64,000 bases of DNA from Paracyclopina nana. Its lineage: Eukaryota; Arthropoda; Copepoda; Cyclopoida; Cyclopettidae. The notes below the pieces were generated by a model. It worked only from the letters and a program-made list of their open reading frames with translations, searched no databases and had not been told where the DNA came from. How positions within the stretch are numbered: the stretch's first letter is position 1; every line of letters begins with the position of its first letter. The stretch spans positions 1,364,001-1,428,000 of the forward strand of contig JAGUCH010000001.1 of the NCBI GenBank assembly GCA_019096065.1. The letters run 5' to 3'. This document shows, one piece after another, positions 23,832 to 33,400 of the stretch. Position numbers and translations under genes: made by a program.

Positions 23832-23905
23832 GTGAGTTCATCTAGTACATTGGCAGTGTGCAAGCTTTTCACCCAGCCGACCCAGGTTCGATTCCCGGTC
23901 AAGTC
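23832..23905 (+). pseudogene. tRNA-like sequence (Glu-UUC-like), degenerate
   Basis: The stretch contains a textbook B-box/T-arm (GGTTCGATTCCCGG), preceded by CTTTTCACCC, which matches the anticodon loop of tRNA-Glu(UUC), and TCTAGT resembling its D-arm. It ends in TCAAGTC and then a T run. The anticodon stem does not pair, the T-stem has one mismatch, and no complementary 5' acceptor lies at the right distance. It is therefore a tRNA pseudogene or the head of a tRNA-derived SINE rather than a working tRNA. Confidence 0.4.
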
Positions 23906-23944
23906 TTTTTTTAAATTGAAGAATGAACTCTCAAGCTGCCAACT

Positions 23945-24000
23945 GTACAATAATGGATATTATTTCTTCACATGTGACGAAATAAAAGTCATTATTGTAC
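23945..24000. repeat. Short inverted repeat (56 bp)
   Basis: GTACAATAATG at 23945-23955 is matched by its exact complement CATTATTGTAC at 23990-24000, around an AT-rich loop. It sits in the MITE-rich interval between clarin and the calmodulin-like gene and may be a decayed miniature element. Confidence 0.4.
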
Positions 24001-24259
24001 GGTAGATGCGAGCGCACGCCAAATCTCAGCAAAATACCGGGATTTTCGCTTCACTGCCGTATGTAGTGAACCCACCGCCAAGCTGACAAAAATGAGAGAT
24101 TCGGGCTGTTTTATGCAAAAACTGGCAATTTATAAAAGCTCTAAGCATGTAGTCCAAAAATTTTTTTTTCACTTTTCTGTCAAAGCGTCATGCGTAAACA
24201 GCTGTACTACCTTACTGTGGCGCCATCTACCATGATAAATTTCAAAATCAGCTCTTATA

Positions 24260-24337
24260 CAGCCTGAGTTGTCAAATACTTTACACGTTACAAAAACTTA
24301 TGGATTGTAAGTGTAAAGTATTTGACGACTCAGGCTG
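24260..24337. mobile_element. Very small MITE, 78 bp, with TA target duplication
   Basis: The terminal inverted repeats begin CAGCCTGAGTTGTCAAATAC and run about 27 bp with a single mismatch to the complement of the 3' end (...ACTCAGGCTG). They enclose a 24-nt loop. TA dinucleotides flank both sides (24258-24259 and 24338-24339), typical of Tc1/mariner-type insertion. Nothing is encoded. Confidence 0.7.
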
Positions 24338-24470
24338 TATATGGTATATTGAATATGGAATGATGACCAATTTGGAATAGCACTCAGCAGAGCAAGCAGC
24401 TTTTTAGCGTTTTAGTACATTGTACTATATATAATTGTTATCACAGCAGCAAAAATATGGAACAAAAAAC

Positions 24471-27400
24471 TCATGGCTTGAGTGGCGAATTTTTCGGCTT
24501 CGCTCCATTATTGTCCATGTTGATTTCCTTGAGAATCATTTGTGAAAATTCCGTGTAGTCAATTTGGCCGTCGTTATTGGAATCGGCCTCCGCGATCATT
24601 TCTTCCACTTCATCGTCGGTGAATTTCTCGCCAAAATGCATCATGCAATGCTTGAATTCGCTCTTGCTGATAAACCCATCTCCATTTCGGTCGAAAACGC
24701 TGCAATGGAAAAGTCTGCTTCAGATGTGTCCGAGCAATGAAGTCATTTCGTGCATTCAGATGCTATCACAAACAGCAGCTTCTGCAGTTTCATGAAGCCA
24801 AATACTATTTTATTTTTTTTTTAATAAAAAGATCTTTTTGTGAAAACAATCCTTAAAAAGGCCAAAAGTGAACTTTCAGGAAACCTCTCAATATTTTTTC
24901 CACTATTCATTTTCATACATATGTTTGGTAATTTTTAGAGGTGTTTTTTAGCACTTTTAATGATTATTGCCAATTTACCGAAAAGCTTGCTTTATTTCTT
25001 GCTCCATGTCTTCACCGCTCAGCTTATCCCTCATCATGATGGTGAACTCTGAGAAATCCAGCTTGCCATTATGGTCCACATCAATTTCGTTCATGATATT
25101 CATGATTTCATCTTCAGTGGGATTTCGGCCCAAAGTCCTCATTAGCACGCCCAATTCTTTGGCACTGATGAAACCATCTCCGTTCTGGAAAAAAGAGAAC
25201 TTACAAGCACAAATTTCACACGAAATTCTCAAAGGAATTCTATGCTTCTTGAAAAAACCTGCATTATCATCCGCATTGAAGTGCCAAGGAAAAATGCTCA
25301 GAACTGTTTATATGTATGCTCTAATTCCCATTCAGAGGTGGTGACAATTATGCATGGGTTATTCAGGTAACGTTGTCAGAGGTTGCGTGACTGGAATAAT
25401 TGACTTTGCGAGCCTAGTGCGTCTAATTCGGTTGCTACTTAGTTAAAAAGCTAGCTACACATTTTTTAAATTGAAAATAAGGTAGCTCTAGTATGTTCAC
25501 ACTTTTTTGTGCAAGAAAATCAATTTGGGAGCTCAGTTTTCAAAGGAGGAGATTTTCCTATTAAGGATTCTCCTTAAAATTCGGAAGCAATGCTCACCGT
25601 GAAAGAAGAAGGCCTTTGAAATAGACAGACTCAATTAGAGGTTGGATAGAAGCAGTATTATGTTTGCAGAGCCGAAAAAAGTTGAGGATTCGGCACCAAT
25701 TACTTCAGTAAATATTAAAGCACGATATAGGGAAATCCAAGAAAGTTCAGCCAATTCCCAAGGCCTTATCTTAAGAACCTAAATTCCGTTCAGCCTTTTT
25801 AAAAAGGTGAAAGGGCTTTCGCATAGGAGAGGCTTAAGGAAATGACCCAACCAGAAATCTGGAGTACCTATTTTTCCTAAAAACCACCGTTTCACGGGAT
25901 AGTTTTCCCACAGTATGAAATATGTCTTTATGTAACGTTTATGTACATAGCACTGTGTGAAAATAGCCTTCACCTTATAGTTACTAAGTTTTTAAATGTT
26001 AACATAACCTTGCATATCACTGAAAGAATTTTGTATTTTTCACCTTCCTTGTACTTTGCCATTTTTCCATAGTTATCACAACATAAATGACTTCAACTTT
26101 ACCTTGAAATGATGCAATTTTTTATAACTTTTCCACTGATCATGAACGCCCAATATAATACTATGTTATCATGCAACATATTGATTAATGGATCAATGTC
26201 TAAATTCGTCAGTTTTTTGGCAGTGGCATTATGCAATCACTTGACCATGAAACCTACTCAATTATTCAATATTTATTCCTAGTATTTTTCTTGAAATAAG
26301 TGTTCAGTGATATCATGTGAAAATTACTAAATAACCTCTCTTTTTCTTCAGGTGAATTGGCAAATACGCATGTCTTTTTTGGAGAATTCACCATGGTAAT
26401 ATTGCGATGTTACGGCGTGATCCCACCGTGAATAAGTGATGAATTGTAAAAATAAACTGTTTATTACGATATGCAATTGCCGAATCAAATGTCATCTTTC
26501 AATAATTAATAATATGGTACTTTCATGAATTATAGCTCTCAATAAATAATTTTCATATTGCAATTCCACTGTTATTAATTTTGCTCATTGGTGAGCATTA
26601 TGCCTGATGTGTTGTGGAGTCTAAATCATGTCACATTGCAATTCATCCATTATGAGTCTAGTCCTCTCCTCCAACGGCCTTTAAAAGAGGAAAAGGTATT
26701 TAAGAAAGGTTTCATATGCTATGGGTAAGAATGTGGGACTTACTGGTGGAGTGTCAATGTCAGATTGCGCGGAACTTGGATTGCTAGGTGCTTCTGCCGT
26801 GATTTCATCATTATTGTTGGATTCACGCTCCTTTTCTGAGGCATCTTGTCCTTCAAGTTGGCCCTCATGCTCAGCAGTAGGTATGTCATGCTCTGCTTCT
26901 GTATCTTTGCCTCTTGGCTCATCTGCAGTCTCCTTCTCTGCCTCAGTCTCTTGACCAGCCTCGTCGTCACTGTTGCCATCAAGTTCTTGGCGAATGAGGA
27001 TGTCATCTTCACCTTCCTCGCTTGTCTCGCCACTAGACATTTCAATGTCATCTTCATCAGAAGTTTCTTCATCAATATCGGCGGCCTAAAATTATGCAGT
27101 AATTAGAGCGTGCATACAACGTTGACTGAGTAATTACCTTTTTAACCTTTTTTCCTTTCTCCACTCGCCGTCTCTTCTTCTTGGCTTTCTCTTTGTTTTC
27201 AAAGACTTCTTCCTCAGCCTCATCTCCAGTGTCTATAACCATTGCATCGTTGGACGAGCTAGTCGTTGCCTTTCTGTCTGGGAAGTGATGAGCCTCTTTC
27301 CTCTCCTTGATCAGTTCCCTTACTGATCCCCTTCTGGCAGATGACGTCGAAGCCACAGGTGGACTGGTCTCTCCAAAAACGTTAGTTTGTGGCCCAACTT

Positions 27401-30400
27401 CATCAGGTGACATAGCAGCCCTGTCTACTGGGAGAAGCGTCCCTCTTTTGTACTCCTCCTTCTTCTCTTGCAAGACTGCTTTGTAGATGGCGTCAACCTA
27501 AGGAAATGATGCAGTTTACGATGTAATCACTATGAGATCACGACTCACATTTTTGACTTGGCAATCATTGCTGAACTTGAAGTTGTGGTACTTGTCGCCG
27601 TTGTCCCTGGCAATGTCAATGATCTGGCCAATCACCTCCTTTGCACTCATTTGGTCGGCACCTACATTGACTCTGAGTGACATGACGGCCTCTTGTGGAG
27701 GGAGAAACTTCACCTTCTTCTCTTTTTTCCTCAAGCCATTCAACTCCAATTCAAGCTGATCCTTTAGCTTATCACGATTCAGCATTGCCGCACGATGTTC
27801 CTCAGGAGTAGCAAATTTAGTTCCAGGTGGAAAGCAATGCTGAATAAAATTATTAGTAACTTTAACGTGATTTTACCATGAATTGTAAAATTACCTTGTT
27901 TGCTTCAAAGAAGACTCGGTCACCTACGTAGAGGCTCCTGAAGACATCATCCATGTTCTTTGACATGTTGTAGATGTGGCCGATGTATGTGGTCTTGGTG
28001 TTGTGAAACAAATCCGAAAACCCACCTCTAATGATCTTGACACTTTCATTTGTGTCCTTACCGGCGATGGTCACTTTTTTCTTAAGAATTTCAAGAACAG
28101 CTGGAATGATGACCTTAATCACCCCTTCAGGAATCGGCCTGTTGATCACTTTAAGTGCTCTGATGCTTCTGTAAAAAGTATATAGTTTTTTTACCGTGTT
28201 TTGACTGTAAACCTTATGATTACCCTTTGGAATCTCCAAGTAGCAAATGCGACAACGGGAATGGTCCAAAGAGAAAGTGCATTACACCATTGCCAATAGA
28301 CTTGTTGACGTCCTTATGCTTTTGCAAGTCAATCTGTTTTGCAATCAATGGTGGCAGATGCTTGTGGATGTAACTGCAAGCAAGGAGAATATCTCCAAAC
28401 TCGCCAATCAAATCCAATGGGAAGAATGACAACAGGCTGCTAGCAACTGCTCCCTTCCTTTCTGCTGCCTGGTCACCAACAAGCTTCAATCTGTCGTAGA
28501 TTTTGCCATTAGATGAGACAATGTCATTGTAGGACTTCTTCATCGCCTTTTGCTCTTCCTTCAGCTCCTTCATTGCTGCATACAATTTGTATTGTCGCCT
28601 GGCAATTTTCTTATTTTCAGATTCGATAAATTCCTAAGTATTTATACCGTGATTACGTCATGTACTGTGAAATTTGCTAATGTTTTACCTTCATTTTCTT
28701 ATCACGTTCCTCCAAGAACTTCATGAATTCGCCAAAACTTCCTCCAGCAATTCTTGGCGAGGCCCTAGCAGTTGAAGTACCTGCTGCCATTTTCTCAATT
28801 GTTCCAGCTACCTGGCCTTCATCTGAAGTTGGTGAGCCTCTGAATGTGCGATGTGCTTCATTAGCTGACTCATCTTCTTGATGAACCTCTGCAAAAGTTG
28901 TCAGCAGTTGTGCATTCTCTGCTGATGGCCCAGACCTTGGAGAGCGCACACCAAAAGTGGCATCAATGATTGGCGGTCCTTCTGCTTCAATGGTATCAGG
29001 TTCCTCCGTAGTTCTGGGGTTTTTAGCTGGTGTACCTGCTGACGACGAAACAGATTCTGGAGAATCATTTCTGCTCCTCTTGTTGGTTCGTGGAGGATTC
29101 TTTGGCGGCTCAAGTTTCTTTTTCTCCACAGTGCGACTGCTACGAACAGAAGGCACGGTGACAATATGCAGTGGTGATATTTTTAATGGCGTAAGTCTGG
29201 CACGTCCACGTCCTCGCCCTGATTTTGCTGGCGTCCCCTTTCCTTTACCACCCTTGGCAGCTGCAGCAGAAGTGGATGGGGCAACGTCAGGAGCCTTAGT
29301 TGTTGACCTTTTCCTTGGGCTCTGTCTCCTTGATGCTGGCTTTGTCTTCTTTGTTGTATCCACAAAGTCATCCTCAGATTCTTGCTCTGACTCCTGAATC
29401 CTAGTTGGAGCCGTCTCTTTCAGCTGAAAAAGCAAGTATTTATACCGTGATTTTACAGTAAATTGTGCAATAACTTACTTCTTTTCTTGCTTTGGCAGCA
29501 GCAATCTTCAACATTTGCACTGAGGCTGGCTCAATTTCTGGCTCCTTAGCCTTATCTGCTGCATCCGATTGCTCAGTGGAGTCATCAACGATTTTGCTCC
29601 TAGTAGCATGCACTCCTGGCTCACGTGAAGAGGCGACAAAGTCATCCTTGGCTGATTTCCTAGGAGCGTGGTAGTATTTCCTGCTGACTTTCTCCTTGTA
29701 GCGTACCACCATGTCGTCGTATCTCTCATGTCGCTTTCGTCCAGTAGTGTTTCTTATCTCAGCATTGAGATCTCGCATGTATTTTGAAACAAATTTATCT
29801 TCCGTTCCTAAAAAAGTAAATTTAACATTTACGGCGTAATTACTATGTTAAAACGTTTTAAACAAAATAATTATTTTCAAAAAAGAAACTCACCTTTCTC
29901 AATACGCGAAAATACACTAAAGTGCATTTCGACGCCATCCATTGTAGCATACTTTCTGTAGCTTCTCTTCAATGCATCCATATGACTTGTAGGGTCGAAT
30001 CCAATGACTTCGGAGATCGTTTTTCCATCCTCAAAAACTGTTGTCGACGGCAGCAAGCTGAACACCGGATCATCGTCAAGACGTGAAATGACAAGCTGGT
30101 CATATTGACGCGTGGCCTCATCTTCATGTGGTGAAGTGGACTTGCTTGTATGAATGCTGCCAATTTCACTTGGTGAACGTGACATTTCACGGCGTTTTCA
30201 CGGCGTAATCAGTGTTTATTTTTCAGTGTCACGGCGTGCGGCGCAGTAGGCAGTGATGTGCTCTCCTCGGCAGGTGAGCGTCGACTGAGGTTTCTCCGCG
30301 TGCGCGCACGCCTCATATAGTACGCCGTGCCATTTGACGGACGCCATCCAAACCAACCGGATGTCACGCAACCCACCTATAAAACCAAACGATTACTAAA

Positions 30401-33400
30401 TAACAACGATAGCAGGTAGTAATGCCATTTATTAAAAATTATTTAAAAAATGTTTGCACACAGTTTAAGCCTACTTTTAAAGACTTAAATTTTAATGGTA
30501 ATTACACCGTGAAAAACACATAAATCTACTACGTCGTCATTTTTTTTAGAGCAATGCCGAAAGTGAAAAAAAAGAAAGATGAAGGCTACAATGACAGCAC
30601 ATTCACTTCCACCCCTGCTGCTCGCATGAATCGTCGACGACAAAGGCAAAAGAAAGAGCTTGATATCTTAATTCGTGAATTATCTGAGAAATCAAAGAAG
30701 CTTGGCTTGGCAGCTAATAATATCATCAACATTGAGGATGATCCAATACCAATTGAAGTTGACCTCATTACGAAGGTTTCAAATGGATTGAAAAATGTCA
30801 TCAATTTTGAAGACACACAGTTGCAGCCCAAAGTGCTAGAAAAGAGATCCAAGCCAGCAGCAAGCGTTGTTAATGAAGCAAGAAAGCTTATTCAGGAAGT
30901 TGACAATTTACCACACATTCACGTTACAATCACTGACGTAGCACGGCAGAATATTTGTTTGACTGATGTTCTCGACCCAGTCACAAATAACTTCTACATT
31001 GTTGGCATTGATGATCCATCTTTCCCACTATTCTATGAAGTTGAATATGCTTTACTTGAAGACTTTGCCACTAGCCCGGAGAAATATGATAAATACATAG
31101 AGTGGTCAAAGTGTATCACCAGTTATAGGGTTGCATTTGAAAATGCGTTTGCCAACAAAGGCCGTGCTAAAAGGAAAGTTGAACGTGAGCAGCAGGAGCA
31201 ACTGTCAGAGGAGCCAATCACAAACTGGCAGAACAGCTTGGATATTGGCAATTATGTCCAATCAAGCAACCAACTGGAAGTGGACAACAATGACGATGAG
31301 TGGATACCTCCATCGCAACATGATCCACCATCAGCCAGTGTGCAGCTTGCAGAGAAAAGTATCCGTGATTACTCCGTGAATGAGCCGTTAAACGTGCAAT
31401 CAGCTCAAGATCCGTACTCGGTACTAGGGATGCGTTGGGAGAATCAAGTCGAGGTTGTTGATATTGACCATCTACAAGATGTCTCTACATCTTCATCAGA
31501 TGTGTCCTCTGATAATGTCATGACTACTGAAAGTGATGAAGAATATGCCTTTTTCAAGAGATCACGGTTGAATTTCAATCAAAGCAATAATGCTGATCCG
31601 CTGATACCAGATGCTAATGGAGACAGCAATGATGATAGCATCAATGTGAGCGATGGCAATGAGGAGGCGGAAGAAGCTATTGAAGGCAATGAGATGGATG
31701 ATTCAATTGTGTCAAATGTAAGTTCTTTTACAATTTATGACATTTTTACGGCATAATCACGGTCTATTGTAGGAATCAGACAATCCAGAAGATTATCCGT
31801 TTGAAATTGAGTTTGATGATGACGCTTTGTGCAACGCATTCAGCAGCATGTCAATTAGGAAGTTCACCCTTACAGAACTCATTCGTGCCCAAAAAGAGGA
31901 GGAGAAATTGGAAGACTTGCTAGCAAGAAATGATCTGTGTGCAAATAGGTTCCTGTCTATCATTTGCAGACATGCTGTGAGTCATGAAGCAGCAGACGAT
32001 CTATGGAATTTTGTACGTGCCATGAATCTTGATCGAAAACTTAAAAGCTTCAAAACAATCTACAACCATCTCAGAGATCAGTTGCCCAATATCCACATGG
32101 CGTTTGAATTGTTGGACAAAAGTAACAACGAAATATTCCATCATAGTGGTACGTTTTACCCTGAAAAAACCTACCCTTCACGGGATTATGAAAAGTTGAG
32201 TGAATGGACAAGCTCAAAGATTGACGAGATCTGGGAATTCCATAAAAAAAACCATCCACAACTAGCAAGGAGATTCAAGAAAAGGTATGACCTTGCAGTT
32301 GATGGGGTCCCGCTTTCCAACTCAGGCATTGACAAAATGGATCTTGTGTGTGTAAGGTTCTTTGGCTGCCGTTTTGTCTATTTGTCAGGTGTTTTTGTGT
32401 ACCGAACAGGACACTTGAAGCAATTGAACACATGTGTTGAGAATATGATTGTGGATGCAAAGGAGAAAGGATTCAAACTGAGCATGGTCATTGCAGATGC
32501 TGTAGCAAGAGCTAAACTGAAATGTCTCAAGGGTCACGCAGGTTATTGTTGCTGTGATCGCTGCAAGTGTGTTGGCGATTATGACAGAAAAATGGTGTTT
32601 TTACCAAAGACTATGGCTTATGAAAAGCGGACAATGCAAGAGTGGCTGAGACATGTCGAACTCGTTGAAAAGAACAAAGACAGTGGACTACCTCCAGATG
32701 ATGCACAAACATTTGGTGTCACAGGCAGATCTCCATTTTTGTCAATAGAGGGATTTGACATCATTGAGGACATGCCTATTGAGCCCATGCACAATTTGTT
32801 GCTAGGCATGGGTCGACAAATTGTCCTTGAAATCATTAATCCAAGGAGATCAGGCAGTGACAGGTACAGTGCGAGAACTAAGGACTTAATGTTCCGCTTT
32901 GACGAAAGTTGGAAAAAAATGCGAATACCCTCTGAGTTCACTCGTCGTCCTAGAGGCATGCGTTTGGGGTTAGTGCACTATAAATCATGCGAATACCTTT
33001 CAATCATTGTGTGTGGATTCTTGGCATTTGGAAAGGCGCTTGTAGGAGAAGAAAATTGCAAGTTCAGGAAGATCTGGTATTACTTTACCTACCTTGTGAG
33101 GGCAGCATTTTTTGATGACGAACTGTATCGTCAAATATGCCAAAAGGTGAACTTGTCTGAAATGATGCAGTCATTCTATTTCATGTTTGAAAATGTTTTT
33201 GGAAAGCAAAAGTGCTCCTTCAACCTTCATCTATTCTCTCACTTGAGAGAAACTCGGAGACGCCATAGATTGAGCCAAATTTCAGCTGAGCCCTTTGAGG
33301 CTTACTACGGATTCATCAAACGTGTTCTGGTCAACAATACAAAAAGCTTCAGTAAACAGGCAATGCAAAAGGCGTTTATTGCAAATATACGGAGTCACAA

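Noticed and set aside
25950..25975. CACTG-type transposon left end (CACTGTGTGAAAATAGCC)
   Set aside because: No matching inverted copy was found near the right side of the nested element, and the motif-bearing edge at about 26410 fits better.
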